Assembly: GCA_033391075.1 (NCBI GenBank)
Contig: JAWPMV010000001.1
Span: 3,906,001 to 3,970,000 of the forward strand
Direction of reading: 5' to 3'
Length of the DNA stretch: 64,000 nucleotides
DNA from: Bacteroidia bacterium
Lineage (GTDB): Bacteria; Bacteroidota; Bacteroidia; J057
Shown here: positions 15,128 to 24,361 of the stretch, piece after piece
Numbering within the stretch: the first letter of the stretch is position 1
Layout: each line of letters starts with the position of its first letter
Made by a program: the position numbers and the translations under genes
Notes under the pieces: model-generated
Databases searched by the model: none
The model's input: the letters and a program-made list of their open reading frames with translations, nothing else
What the model was told of the DNA's origin: nothing

Positions 15128-16206
15128 TCAGAAAATCTCAGATATGGAAATGGACCTGCATAATTCTGGCTCTCTTTTTTTGTTTTCAAGCCTGTATCGA
15201 TACTATAGAAATTGATCTACCTGAAAGCGATGGAGGAAGACTTGTTATAGAAGGTTCGGTAGAAAGAGGTCCAGATGCCTATGTCATTCGGGTTTCGGTT
15301 CGACGTACAGGACAGGACATCCGGGATATTGTTTTGAAACTGGAAGAAGCAGATATTTTTCTCATCATGAATGATGAAGAGGTACTTCCTCTCATCAATA
15401 ATGAAGCCCAGTTGATCGAAATTCGCTCCTTTCATTTTCGACATGGAGCAGATCCCGCGAGTGCAAATTTCAGAATAAGAGTCAGACTTAAAGATGGTCG
15501 TGTTTTTGAATCAGAGGATCAGAAAATCCTGGATCCCGCTGCTTCTTCCTCTCTTGCAGTCAATATGTCCGAACGTAGTCTGGTGAATGATGCAGGTATT
15601 TTGATCCAGGAAGATTATGTTGAGCTTTCTGTCAATACAGCATTAAGGAATGACCTGGGTGAAGAACTCTCTTATTTATGGGAGGTTTCGGGTGTATATG
15701 AATTTCGGGAAGTAGCATGGACAGATGATCCTGGGTTTTTTCCCTCTACCTGCTATGTCCCGGTTTCCAGTCCTCCCGATGAAATCAATGTGATCCTTGC
15801 CAGCGAATTAAGTGGAGATAGCTTGTCAAATCATAAAATAGCTGAAACAGAAGCCGACTTTCGCTTCGTAACTGGCTACTATTACACGGTTTTGCAAAAA
15901 ACAATAGATGAAAAAACTGCGAAATATTGGAATCAAGTTGCGGTAAACATTAGCCGAGATGGCACCATTTTCGATCCACCTGCCGGGCAAATAGAGGGCA
16001 ATATTCGAAATATTAATGACGAGCAAGACGAAGTATTGGGCTATTTCTATGTTGCGGGAGTTGATACCCTGAGGTATCTGACAATTCCAGATGAAACCGG
16101 CAATCAACGACATCCTTGTGCGATCGAACCCCGTCAACCCCTATGCTGCGATTGCCTGGCTTCCCTTGTCAATAGCACCCTTATAAAACCTCGTTATTGG
16201 GATTAA
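15124..16206 (+). CDS. DUF4249 family lipoprotein
   Basis: Lipoprotein of 360 residues. The signal sequence ends in FQAC with C24 as the lipid anchor. The start of the mature protein (IDTIEIDLPESDGGRLVIEG) is typical of DUF4249, with RVSVRRTGQ, the DGRVFESEDQKIL strands, and TGYYYTVLQKTIDEKTAKYWNQV later. A cysteine cluster (PCAIEPRQPLCCDC, near residues 333-346) precedes the C-terminus, as is common in the family. It probably sits on the outer membrane as partner of the TonB receptor that precedes it with a 4-bp overlap, possibly doing for that receptor what SusD does for SusC. No direct functional data on the family are known to me. Confidence 0.85.
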   Translation: MIRKSQIWKWTCIILALFFCFQACIDTIEIDLPESDGGRLVIEGSVERGPDAYVIRVSVRRTGQDIRDIVLKLEEADIFLIMNDEEVLPLINNEAQLIEIRSFHFRHGADPASANFRIRVRLKDGRVFESEDQKILDPAASSSLAVNMSERSLVNDAGILIQEDYVELSVNTALRNDLGEELSYLWEVSGVYEFREVAWTDDPGFFPSTCYVPVSSPPDEINVILASELSGDSLSNHKIAETEADFRFVTGYYYTVLQKTIDEKTAKYWNQVAVNISRDGTIFDPPAGQIEGNIRNINDEQDEVLGYFYVAGVDTLRYLTIPDETGNQRHPCAIEPRQPLCCDCLASLVNSTLIKPRYWD

Positions 16207-16208
16207 AT

Positions 16209-17837
16209 ATGAAGGCTATCCCTCAGCTCCTCGTCTTACTATTTTGCCTAAAGGCGTTAAGTCCTTTACAAGCTCAATCTGCTTATTTGCAGCTTGACAA
16301 GCCTTATTATTTCAATGGAGAATACATTTTTTATACGTTCTTTTTAGGCGAAGTAAAAACCGATTCAGCTGTACTTTTACTTAGACTTGTTAAAGAAGGA
16401 GAAGTACTCGATCAGCATTATCAGGCAAATGATGAAGGATTTACAGGGGGATATTTCAAGCTTGCTCACGAACTCCGTAGTGGTATTTATGAAATTCAGG
16501 CCTTTGCCTTTGATAAGAAAAATGGAAGTCCCATCGACTTATTCAATACTCCAATCTCGATTTTTGGTGAAGATAGTCCATCAAAAAAGCCTGCTCATTT
16601 TATCAGCTCCAATTCCCCTCCATTGCCGGACAGAAATTCAGCTATCCAGCTGAGATTTAAGACGGATGATGCCCCAGAGTCAGTTTTAACTTCTTGTACG
16701 ATTCAAGCTCTACCTGAGGGAAGCAGCCAACTTTCTATTGCAATTCGAAAACTCAGAGAGGAGACTCACTTATTAAGCAATATCCGATACTTCCAGCATG
16801 AACTGGATGTGCGATCCTGTGTAAGTCAGTTACCCATTTTGGGTTATAAGTCCAGATTAGATTCAGCCTCCTCAGAAAGTGCCCTGATTTATGCATTTCA
16901 GGCAAGGTCCTTACTATTTCAGCTTGCCTCTATGGATTCTAATAGAAATGTTCCTATTGAATTCCCCAGAATGTATGGCCCAAGTGAAATACAGTTTCTT
17001 GATTTTTTTCTATCTCGTCCGGCACAATTGGAGCCCTTTACTATACCCCCACCAGAAAAGTCAGAACATATAAAAATAAAAGACGCAAGCATATCTGCTG
17101 AATATTTACTCCTGCAAAAACGGAAGCAGATTTTTCAACTCTTCCATCAATTACCACATCAGGTAATAGCAGAGAATTCAGCCCTCAGGCAAAAACTTCC
17201 CGAAGCGGATTTCGAAGTAGACGTACAAGATTATGCAGTTAAAGGGAAATTGAGCGATCTGTTTTCAGAATTTGTTTCTCCCTTGAATTTCCGAAAAAAG
17301 AAGGGAGTAGATCCAATCAGGGTATATTATAGATTTAAGGGGAAGCCGATTTACCACAAATTTCCACCTTTATTTGTTGTTAATGGAATCGCGACACAAG
17401 ATGCAGATTTCATTTGTTCCCTGCTTTTACAAGAAATAAAAACTGTCCACGTTTATAGTGAGCCAGAAACTTTAGGTGCTATTGTGGGGAGCTATAATAT
17501 TGGGGGATTGGTAGTCTTAGACTTAGTTGATCCCTTATTCAAACTCCCGGAGGAACTCAGCTTGCCGGGGATGAAGATTCCCGGTTTGCAGTTGCCCATC
17601 ATTTATCCAATCAAAGGGGAGATGGAATCCGAAACCCCACGAATTCAATCCTTGCTGTATTGGTCTCCCCATCATGCGCTTGAGTCGGAAAATCAGGTTC
17701 AACTTACATTTCCCACCCCAGACTTATTTGGGAAATATTGCCTTGATATGCTTATTCAGGATTCGAGGGGCAAAGTTTATGTGGAGAGCATTCCTTTATT
17801 ATTTGAGGAAAATGTCTGGCGACGCATAGGAAATTGA
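16209..17837 (+). CDS. Exported MG2-like protein with a TonB-plug-like segment and no barrel
   Basis: Protein of 542 residues from the ATG at 16209; a TTG twelve bases upstream is unlikely to be used. A signal peptide ends at QAQ. The next 100 residues resemble an alpha-2-macroglobulin MG2 domain: YLQLDKPYYFNGEYIFY is the classic first strand, followed by DEGFTGGYFKLAHELRSGIYEIQAF. A variable middle part follows. Residues about 380-437 resemble a TonB plug (PPLFVVNGIATQDADF, IKTVHVYSEPETLGAIVG, GGLVVLDLVDP), yet no beta-barrel follows. It is the third gene of the receptor/DUF4249 operon, two bases after the stop. It may contact substrate or dock to the receptor. I do not know a named family. 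Confidence 0.65.
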   Translation: MKAIPQLLVLLFCLKALSPLQAQSAYLQLDKPYYFNGEYIFYTFFLGEVKTDSAVLLLRLVKEGEVLDQHYQANDEGFTGGYFKLAHELRSGIYEIQAFAFDKKNGSPIDLFNTPISIFGEDSPSKKPAHFISSNSPPLPDRNSAIQLRFKTDDAPESVLTSCTIQALPEGSSQLSIAIRKLREETHLLSNIRYFQHELDVRSCVSQLPILGYKSRLDSASSESALIYAFQARSLLFQLASMDSNRNVPIEFPRMYGPSEIQFLDFFLSRPAQLEPFTIPPPEKSEHIKIKDASISAEYLLLQKRKQIFQLFHQLPHQVIAENSALRQKLPEADFEVDVQDYAVKGKLSDLFSEFVSPLNFRKKKGVDPIRVYYRFKGKPIYHKFPPLFVVNGIATQDADFICSLLLQEIKTVHVYSEPETLGAIVGSYNIGGLVVLDLVDPLFKLPEELSLPGMKIPGLQLPIIYPIKGEMESETPRIQSLLYWSPHHALESENQVQLTFPTPDLFGKYCLDMLIQDSRGKVYVESIPLLFEENVWRRIGN

Positions 17838-17935
17838 TTTTAGCAAGAAGTAGGTCCAGGCTTTTCAATTTATACCTCCTCGATAGGAACCCTCAATCTT
17901 GAATCCATATTCACACAGATGGTATACATAGACAA

Positions 17936-17976
17936 AGGGCCTACCAAGCGAAGTCGGCAGACCCTCTTTTTGTAGC
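17936..17976. terminator. Imperfect hairpin between convergent genes
   Basis: AAAGGGCCTACC pairs imperfectly with GGCAGACCCTCTTT, and a T run follows on the plus strand. It would terminate the MG2-like operon. The two internal mismatches make this call weak. Confidence 0.35.
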
Positions 17977-17988
17977 TAGTATTATTTC

Positions 17989-18579
17989 TTACTTAGCTTC
18001 GTTTAGTTCGATATTGCAGGTGATTCCAATTTCCTGGCTCACTACCAATCCTCCTGTTTCCAGGGCACGGTTGAATTTGATCCCGTATTCAAAGCGATCA
18101 ACGGAACCTGTCACCTTAAATCCTGCTTTTCTACCCCTCTGCCCCAGAGAGACACTTCCATTGTACTTGACATCAAATTTGACTGGCTTCGTGACATCTC
18201 TCATCGTAAAGTCTCCAACCAGATGGTATTGCTCTCCGTCTTTTTCAATTTTGCCTTTAAATTTGATTTCCGGATAGGTCTCAGCATTGAAAAAGTCATC
18301 GGATTTCAAATGTCCATCTCTTCGTTCATTGTCTGTATCGATAGAGGCAACCTGAGCCGTAAATTCTACCTCTGCCCCATCAAAGTCCTCCGGAGCATTG
18401 CTTACCGTACCTGAAAAGTCTTTAAATTCTCCATCCACTTCACTGATGACCATGTGGACAGCTGTAAAACGAATATCAGAATGGTTCTTGTCAATGTTCC
18501 AACTGCTTTGTGCAAGCAGGAAATTGAAAGAAGCGAGAGCAAATAAAAGGAGGATCGTGATTTTTTTCATGTTTCTCAT
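17989..18579 (-). CDS. YceI family periplasmic lipid-binding protein
   Basis: Protein of 196 residues: signal peptide ending at LLAQ, then a complete YceI lipocalin-like domain. Diagnostic segments are WNIDKNHSDIRFTAVHM, IDTDNERRDGHLKSDDFFNAETYPEIKF, YHLVGDFTMRDVTKPVKF and GFKVTGSVDRFEYGIKFN. Members bind isoprenoid or polyprenyl lipids in the periplasm. It is a single gene between the MG2-like operon (convergent) and the dienelactone hydrolase gene. No cytochrome b561, its usual partner in Proteobacteria, is nearby. Confidence 0.92.
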   Translation of the reverse strand: MRNMKKITILLLFALASFNFLLAQSSWNIDKNHSDIRFTAVHMVISEVDGEFKDFSGTVSNAPEDFDGAEVEFTAQVASIDTDNERRDGHLKSDDFFNAETYPEIKFKGKIEKDGEQYHLVGDFTMRDVTKPVKFDVKYNGSVSLGQRGRKAGFKVTGSVDRFEYGIKFNRALETGGLVVSQEIGITCNIELNEAK

Positions 18580-18660
18580 CTTTTAACGGAAATTTGGATT
18601 TGTATTAGTTTCTCTTGTATTAGATCAGACAATTAGCAGGAGATTTTCATTCCCTGTTTT

Positions 18661-19548
18661 CTACTTCAAATGTTTTTTAAAGAATTTAACCGTTCTTTTC
18701 CAGGCCTTCTCTGCTGAGGCTTTTTCATATCGGGCTGTTGTATCATTGTGGAAACCGTGATTGGCTTCTTCATATACAAAAGCTTTGTATTTCTTTTTAT
18801 TTGCCTTTAAAGCCGCCTCATACTCCGGCCAGCGTGCATTTACCCGCTTATCCAATTCGCCAAAATGTAGCAATAAAGGAGCTTGAATGTCGGGAACCAT
18901 TTCTACCGGAGCCGGGCCTCCATAAAAAGGAACAGCAGCTCCCAAATCTGAAACTTTCGCCGCCATCATATTGCAAATCCATCCTCCAAAGCAGAAGCCT
19001 ACTACACCGACCTTGCCGCTACATTCCGGATGTGATTTCAGGTATTCAAAAGCAGCAATGAAATCTTCCAACATCTCATTTCGATCTCTTTTCCTCTGCA
19101 TTGTTCTGCCTTCATCATCCGTACCCGGATATCCTCCCAACGGCCATAGTGCATCCGGGGAAATTGAGATAAAGCCTGCCAATGCTGCTCTTCGACCGAC
19201 ATCTGCTATATGGGGATTTAGGCCTCTATTTTCATGAACGACCACAATACCTGGCAATTTCCCTTTGGCATCTACTGGCCGGGAAAGTTGTGCCCGGATT
19301 TCCCCACCTCCTTTGGCCGAATTGTAGGTAACATTTTCTGTTTTCAGTCGAGGATCATCCTGCTTGAGCTGAATCTTACTTTCATAATCGGGCATGATAA
19401 AGCCCAATAATGAGCTGACGGTTAATCCCCCTACAGCATAGAGAGACAATTTATCCATGAATTGCCTTCGATCCAGCCGGTTGTGGGCATAGTCGTCATA
19501 GAGATCAAAAACTTCCTGATCGATGTCTTCTTTTCGTAGTTCTTTCAT
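18661..19548 (-). CDS. Dienelactone hydrolase family protein
   Basis: Alpha/beta hydrolase of 295 residues. The DLH triad is C186 in GVVGFCFGGW, D233 in HFGELDKRVN and H264 in EANHGFHND. E106 in VHENRGL is the conserved residue that activates the cysteine. The N-terminus is unlike that of cytoplasmic DLH: after about 28 polar residues comes DRRQFMDKLSLYAVGGLTVSSLLGF, a twin-arginine-like export signal, so the enzyme is probably periplasmic. Several bacterial DLH proteins share this layout. The natural substrate is unknown; the family hydrolyses lactones and esters. A single gene, divergent from nothing; it sits downstream of the LytTR regulator gene on the same strand with a 67-bp gap. Confidence 0.88.
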   Translation of the reverse strand: MKELRKEDIDQEVFDLYDDYAHNRLDRRQFMDKLSLYAVGGLTVSSLLGFIMPDYESKIQLKQDDPRLKTENVTYNSAKGGGEIRAQLSRPVDAKGKLPGIVVVHENRGLNPHIADVGRRAALAGFISISPDALWPLGGYPGTDDEGRTMQRKRDRNEMLEDFIAAFEYLKSHPECSGKVGVVGFCFGGWICNMMAAKVSDLGAAVPFYGGPAPVEMVPDIQAPLLLHFGELDKRVNARWPEYEAALKANKKKYKAFVYEEANHGFHNDTTARYEKASAEKAWKRTVKFFKKHLK

Positions 19549-19615
19549 AGCGGTATGATTTAGGTTTGCGTTATTTTTCTGAATTGAGGATATACAACAT
19601 AAGATACAATTCTAC

Positions 19616-20308
19616 TCATTTAAGAAATCGCTTGGTGAATGCTTCTTTATATGCTCGGCCAATAGGAACGATACTTCCACCCTTGAGATAGATCTGATTC
19701 CCGGCGACTTTTTCCACCCAGGAAGTATTGATCAAATAGGACTTGTGTACGCGGGTAAATTGCTTCTCGCCCAGGCTTGATCCCCAATATCTTAAACTCT
19801 CCTGTGAAAGCAGTTTCTTATGGGCAAGATGAATCTCCGTATAATCTGAATCGGACTTGATAAATAAAATATCTGAAACAGATACCTTAATATGCTCATA
19901 GCCTGATTTAATGAAGATTTCCCCTGAAGTCAAAGCAGCTTCTTCTGGCTCTTTCCCTTCTTGGATATTGGGGACTTTAGCAACTGCTTTGACAAAGCGC
20001 TGAAAAGAAAACGGTTTCAACAAATAATCAATCACATTCAAATCATAGCTTTCCAGGGCATAATCGGGAAATGCAGTCGTAAGGATAATGTGGGGAGGAT
20101 GAGCCAGGCTTTTGAGAAAATCCAGTCCGGAGAGTTTAGGCAAATGAACGTCCAGAAAGATAAGTTCCACTTTCTGAGACTGTAAAAATTTTAAAGCCTG
20201 AATGGCATCTGAGAAGGTCGCCTGTAAATCAAGGGTCCCCAGGTCATCGATGAATTTTTTCAAAATTCGCTGTGCGGGTGGCTGATCTTCAATGATGATA
20301 CAGTTCAT
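19616..20308 (-). CDS. LytTR-family response regulator
   Basis: Response regulator of 230 residues. The receiver domain (1-120) has the acidic pair E7/D8, the phospho-acceptor D53 in FLDVHLP, T77 in LTTAFP and the lysine in LLKPF. A LytTR DNA-binding domain covers about 130-230 (FIKSGYEHIKVSVSDILFI, DYTEIHLAHKKLL, FTRVHKSYLIN, IPIGRAYKEAF). It overlaps the histidine kinase gene by four bases (ATGA), so the two form a pair. LytTR regulators bind paired sites in promoters. Candidate targets are the divergent thioredoxin genes, but this is only positional. Confidence 0.93.
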   Translation of the reverse strand: MNCIIIEDQPPAQRILKKFIDDLGTLDLQATFSDAIQALKFLQSQKVELIFLDVHLPKLSGLDFLKSLAHPPHIILTTAFPDYALESYDLNVIDYLLKPFSFQRFVKAVAKVPNIQEGKEPEEAALTSGEIFIKSGYEHIKVSVSDILFIKSDSDYTEIHLAHKKLLSQESLRYWGSSLGEKQFTRVHKSYLINTSWVEKVAGNQIYLKGGSIVPIGRAYKEAFTKRFLK

Positions 20309-21336
20309 ACTAATTCCGCTTGATGAAGATTAAGAGAAAGGTACACATCATATTGCTGTTCTCCTTCCTGGATTATCAATTCGTACTCATTTGGGTACAA
20401 TAGCTCCAGACGCTTCCTGACGTTTTCCAGACCGATTCCTTTGGAGAGATTCTCTGTATTTGAAATCGGGAGAAAATTATTGCTACAATAGAATTCCAAT
20501 ATTCCGGAAGGGGAAATATCCATTTTTATGTCGATCTGAATATTTTCTGCCTGACTTGCCTGGCTATGCTTAAAAGCATTTTCAATGAATACAATGAGAA
20601 TCAGAGGTGCAATTGCGAAAGATGAGGGAATCTCTCCACACCGAAAATTGACATCTCCTCTTTCTTCAATCTGCAGTTGACTCAATTGAGTAAAATTCTT
20701 CAGATGCTCTATCTCTTTTTTGAGGGGGACAAAATTGGATCGACACTCATAGAGCATATAGCGCAATACTGAACTCAACTCTAAAATGATTTCAGGCGTC
20801 TTGGGGGAAGCCTCTATCGCATAGGAATACAGATTGTTGAGGTTGTTGAAAAGGAAGTGGGGATTTATCTGAGAGTTCAGGAATTGCAGCTCGCTTTCTT
20901 TTATTGCTTCCTTAAGCTTATCGACTTCTTTTTGTTTCTCTATTGCATCCCAGGCAAATTTAAATCCAACCAGAATGACGATAACAGGCAAGACCTCCCA
21001 TAAGGTAAAGAAGATACCCGGAAACCTTAGTCCTCTACTGTCCGGGTAAAAAATTTGTTCAAGCAAAAGCTCCTCGCTCAGGATCACATACATCACAAGG
21101 AGCGTAGTAAAAAAGAAAAATTCCAGGTACTTTTTTTTGTAAAAGAAGGTAGCCAGAAGGACATAATTGATCACAAATGCAGGGAGTGCATTGTTGAGGA
21201 AAAATATGACATGCAGATATTCGAATCGAGGATTATCTTCATCAAAGGAATAAAAGGAGAAGAGCAGCAAGTGGAGTACGAGCTGAAAAATTAATTCTCG
21301 ATAGGGCCTGAGTATATTCGATAGCCGCTCTAACAT
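20305..21336 (-). CDS. LytS/YehU-type sensor histidine kinase
   Basis: Membrane histidine kinase of 343 residues. Four hydrophobic segments fall at about 12-30, 42-65, 70-90 and 107-128, with no large extracellular sensor domain. A short coiled-coil linker follows (IEKQKEVDKLKEAIKESEL). The His_kinase (PF06580) domain has H160 in QINPHFLFNNLNNLY as phosphorylation site, and the ATP-binding N box FIENAFKHSQ and G box GIGLENVRKRLELLYP. It is the partner of the LytTR regulator that overlaps its 3' end. The signal is unknown; such kinases often sense envelope state or small molecules within the membrane. Confidence 0.92.
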   Translation of the reverse strand: MLERLSNILRPYRELIFQLVLHLLLFSFYSFDEDNPRFEYLHVIFFLNNALPAFVINYVLLATFFYKKKYLEFFFFTTLLVMYVILSEELLLEQIFYPDSRGLRFPGIFFTLWEVLPVIVILVGFKFAWDAIEKQKEVDKLKEAIKESELQFLNSQINPHFLFNNLNNLYSYAIEASPKTPEIILELSSVLRYMLYECRSNFVPLKKEIEHLKNFTQLSQLQIEERGDVNFRCGEIPSSFAIAPLILIVFIENAFKHSQASQAENIQIDIKMDISPSGILEFYCSNNFLPISNTENLSKGIGLENVRKRLELLYPNEYELIIQEGEQQYDVYLSLNLHQAELV

Positions 21337-21570
21337 ATATTAAACTTACTAATCCCCACATAAAGCTGAAAATCAAGTCTCTGAACAACCATTTTTTACC
21401 TGCAATCGACAGTCTTTTTGAAAAGGCCCGTGAAAAATAGCATTTCATCGGACATTCCTCATGCTTGATAGATTGATTTTGTAGGAGTAGGGAATGAAAG
21501 AGAAATTAAGCTTGTCTAAAGGAAAATTCCCCACCCCACTCCTCCAAATTGTACCACTAAACAAAGTGAA

Positions 21571-22110
21571 ATGAAGTTTTACAAACTTTGGAGTTTGCTT
21601 CCAATATTCTGCTTTTCCGTGATCTTTTCAGGATTCCAAACGGAGGAAAAACTTATCGAAAAAAAAGAATCCTGGCCGGAAGCATCCAGCTATCTGGAAG
21701 GAGTCCCGATCTACGAGAAGTTCTCAGATCTTGAATCTTTGTTTCGATTTGAGAATGACACGACTTATGTCATCAATTTCTGGGCTACCTGGTGTAAGCC
21801 TTGCATAGAAGAACTTCCCTACTTTGAAAGCTTACACGAAAAGTATCAGGATAAAAAAGTCAGGGTTGTTTTGGTAAGTCTTGATTTTCCCCGACATCTG
21901 GAAAGCAAACTTCTCCCTTTTCTGGAGAAGCATTCACTCGCCTCTACGGTCCTGGTTCTTCTGGATGGTTCTTATAATGATTGGATAGACAAAATTTCTC
22001 CGAAATGGTCAGGAGCCATACCGGCTAGCTTGATCTATAATAAGAAGGAAAAGAGATTCTTCGAAGATGCCTTTCCAACTTATGAAGCACTCGAAGCAGC
22101 ACTTCCTTAA
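21571..22110 (+). CDS. TlpA-like thioredoxin
   Basis: Exported thioredoxin-fold protein of 179 residues. A hydrophobic N-terminus (about 7-22) is followed by INFWATWCKPCIEELPYFE with the redox pair C75 and C78, then VRVVLVSLDFPRHLESKLLPFL and the cis-proline AIPASLIYN. This is the TlpA/ResA layout of periplasmic reductases. It is followed after 27 bp by a second thioredoxin-like gene, and both are divergent from the histidine kinase. It may reduce disulfides in the periplasm; the client is unknown. Confidence 0.88.
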   Translation: MKFYKLWSLLPIFCFSVIFSGFQTEEKLIEKKESWPEASSYLEGVPIYEKFSDLESLFRFENDTTYVINFWATWCKPCIEELPYFESLHEKYQDKKVRVVLVSLDFPRHLESKLLPFLEKHSLASTVLVLLDGSYNDWIDKISPKWSGAIPASLIYNKKEKRFFEDAFPTYEALEAALP

Positions 22111-22137
22111 TTCTTGAACAATAAACCTTATTCACAT

Positions 22138-22743
22138 ATGAAAAACATTCTTTTCTTCACCGCCTTTATCGCCATCTTAGGATTTACTCCTCAGCCAAAG
22201 CTCGCGGGCATTGGAATTGGAGATATGGCTCCTGCTTTCAATTTGAAAAATATAGATGGCCAAATGTATTCTTTCGAGAATATCAAGGATGCGAATGGCG
22301 AAAGTCCTAAAGGATATATTATTGTATTCACCTGTAATACTTGTCCCTATGCAAAAGCCAATGAGAGTCGATTGATTCAGCTTCAGGAAACCTACGGACC
22401 AGCAGGTTACCCGGTCGTAGCTATCATGCCTAATAATCCTGAACGGAAGCCCGGAGATAGTTTTGATGCAATGAAAGCCAATGCTGATGAAAAAGGCTTT
22501 AACTTCCTTTATCTCATAGATGAAGAGCAAAGTGTTTTCCCTCAATATGGAGCGACCAAAACGCCCGAAGTTTTTCTCCTGGATGAGAAGCGCATTGTTC
22601 GCTATCATGGAGCGATTGATGATAGTGTAAGGGATGAAGAAGGAGTAGAAACTAAGTTCGTTGAGAATGCGATAGCAGCTATTCAAAATGGACAAGATCC
22701 CAGCCCAACTACCACCAAGTCTATTGGTTGCGGTATACGATAG
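22138..22743 (+). CDS. Exported redoxin with CNTCPYAK motif
   Basis: Thioredoxin-family protein of 201 residues from the ATG at 22138; the TTG at 22114 would add eight polar residues before the signal peptide and is not favoured. The AhpC/TSA-like body starts at GIGDMAPAFNLKNIDG. The active site is C66-N-T-C69-PYAK, a motif typical of the PRX_like1 group, and KTPEVFLLDEKR carries the cis-proline. C198 lies in the C-terminal IGCGIR. The length is normal. It follows the TlpA-like gene in one operon that ends in a strong hairpin. Confidence 0.88.
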   Translation: MKNILFFTAFIAILGFTPQPKLAGIGIGDMAPAFNLKNIDGQMYSFENIKDANGESPKGYIIVFTCNTCPYAKANESRLIQLQETYGPAGYPVVAIMPNNPERKPGDSFDAMKANADEKGFNFLYLIDEEQSVFPQYGATKTPEVFLLDEKRIVRYHGAIDDSVRDEEGVETKFVENAIAAIQNGQDPSPTTTKSIGCGIR

Positions 22744-22769
22744 ACATGATAAATATTTGGATTAGAAAT

Positions 22770-22799
22770 AACCCATTTGGCTTTCGCGCCAAATGGGTT
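22770..22799. terminator. Strong bidirectional terminator hairpin
   Basis: A perfect 12-bp stem: AACCCATTTGGC at 22770-22781 pairs with GCCAAATGGGTT at 22788-22799 around a 6-nt loop. It lies midway between the convergent redoxin and alpha/beta hydrolase genes and has short T-rich tails on both sides. Confidence 0.8.
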
Positions 22800-22815
22800 T
22801 ATTGATTTATTCCTA

Positions 22816-24138
22816 CTATTTCGATTTTCGCTTTTGACGAGCCATCCAGCCCATGAGGGTAAGCGGCTGACCATCTATCATTACAGCTTTTCCATCATAG
22901 TCCAGTTGGCATTTATTTGCATGTGAATAAATCCAGGAAAAGTGGCCCAAATAGTGGAAATTCTCTCCCCCAAATTGATTGGTAATGTCAACCACATGAT
23001 CAAAATAAGACAGATGCACATTCTCTGCACCTGCTTCGATTAACTTTTTATAGGCAGGTACAGCCGTTTCATCAGCTCTCGTTACAGGGTCATCTTTGCT
23101 ATGGATAAACCAAATCGGAAGGTCCTTGATTCTTTGGATATCATCCTCTTTGAGGTTCTTGGCATGATAGGCCAGCGCACTGGGAAAAGCAGCTGCGAAA
23201 TAGTCCGGATGAAGCAAAAGAAGTTTCAGGGTCATATACCCTCCATTGGAACAGCCCCCTACATAAATCCGATCTTCATCAATATTAGGATTCTTATCTA
23301 CATAGTCTTTAATCAAAGCCATCAAGCTTTCATTATAGGTATCATTGACTTCTCCACGTGTGTATTGCCCTTTCCCATTATCCATCCAGAAAGTAGGGCT
23401 TTGTGGAACCAGTACATAAGCTCCTCCAAAATATGCCTGAATCTCAGGAGAGGCATAATTTGCAGCCCTATTGGCTATCAGGGGAATAGTCGGATCAGTT
23501 CCTCCTTCTCCGCCTCCATGAAGCCAAATAATCAGGGGACGTTTGCCATTGGTAGAAGCAGGTGTATAAGCAGCATATGTCAGATCTATGTCCTCATGGG
23601 TAAACGTCCCGCTAAGGTCAAAGGCATCAATCAGAGGTATGATACGATCTCTTTCCTTGTTCCAGACCTGCTCATTTCTTTTGTCTGTAACGGTCAGCAT
23701 AAAATCAATCCATTGATTTCCGCTACATTTCTGATTTCCAGGAAAGTATTTGATGGGAGAACCTAACTGTTCAAAAGGAGCTGCATAAAGCACCAGGGAA
23801 ATGTGTTCTCCTTTGGGTACTCGATTTCCCCTTTCATCTGAAACATAGGCATATAAAACCCGTAACTTTCCGCTTGCCTCCGCAGCTGAAAGTTTGCCAC
23901 AACTAGTTGATCGATTGACCTCCACTTCAAAATTACTTCCATCAATTGCTGAAAGGCTTTTCGACATAGGCAGGATCACCTTACTAGCAGCAGCTCCCCA
24001 ATCGAAACCTTCTATAACCAGGGTATATTCGCCATTTTCTACTTGATGGGAATGTGAAGGTACGGCAGGAGAATTTTTCGCTATGAGTATTACCAAGCTT
24101 GAAAAAAACAGATAAACCAGAAGTAGTAGATGTTTCAT
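22816..24138 (-). CDS. Exported alpha/beta hydrolase (prolyl-oligopeptidase / PHB-depolymerase-like)
   Basis: Protein of 440 residues from the ATG at 24138; an upstream TTG would add 17 residues before the signal peptide. The N-terminal 150 or so residues form a beta-rich domain (YTLVIEGFDWGAAASKVIL, SKSLSAIDGSNFEVEV). The hydrolase domain follows: LIIWLHGGGEGGTDP (oxyanion loop), the nucleophile serine in GGCSNGGYMTLKLLL, the acid in IHSKDDPVTRADE, and a likely histidine in FHYLGHFSWIY. This is typical of exported esterases/peptidases of the Prolyl oligopeptidase or esterase D/PHB type; the substrate cannot be read. A single gene. Confidence 0.8.
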   Translation of the reverse strand: MKHLLLLVYLFFSSLVILIAKNSPAVPSHSHQVENGEYTLVIEGFDWGAAASKVILPMSKSLSAIDGSNFEVEVNRSTSCGKLSAAEASGKLRVLYAYVSDERGNRVPKGEHISLVLYAAPFEQLGSPIKYFPGNQKCSGNQWIDFMLTVTDKRNEQVWNKERDRIIPLIDAFDLSGTFTHEDIDLTYAAYTPASTNGKRPLIIWLHGGGEGGTDPTIPLIANRAANYASPEIQAYFGGAYVLVPQSPTFWMDNGKGQYTRGEVNDTYNESLMALIKDYVDKNPNIDEDRIYVGGCSNGGYMTLKLLLLHPDYFAAAFPSALAYHAKNLKEDDIQRIKDLPIWFIHSKDDPVTRADETAVPAYKKLIEAGAENVHLSYFDHVVDITNQFGGENFHYLGHFSWIYSHANKCQLDYDGKAVMIDGQPLTLMGWMARQKRKSK

Positions 24139-24361
24139 ATCAGAAAATTGTAGGATTAAGATAAGGCTAAATACTACACATTTTCTCAACAGAAAAAAAA
24201 GCTCGCCAAACCCCAGATTTCAAGCTGCGAATGACACAAAAGGCAGGGGAAAATCAATTCAGTCGTTGGGCCTTCAATACTTGCTGTTTAGCGATATTTT
24301 TTGGCTACAAATAAAACAATAGAGAATTTTGAATCATCAATACACCTCAAAAAATTTATCT

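Noticed and set aside
23101-23766. Open plus-strand frame of 221 codons over the alpha/beta hydrolase gene
   Set aside because: Antisense shadow; the minus strand holds the GxSxG hydrolase.
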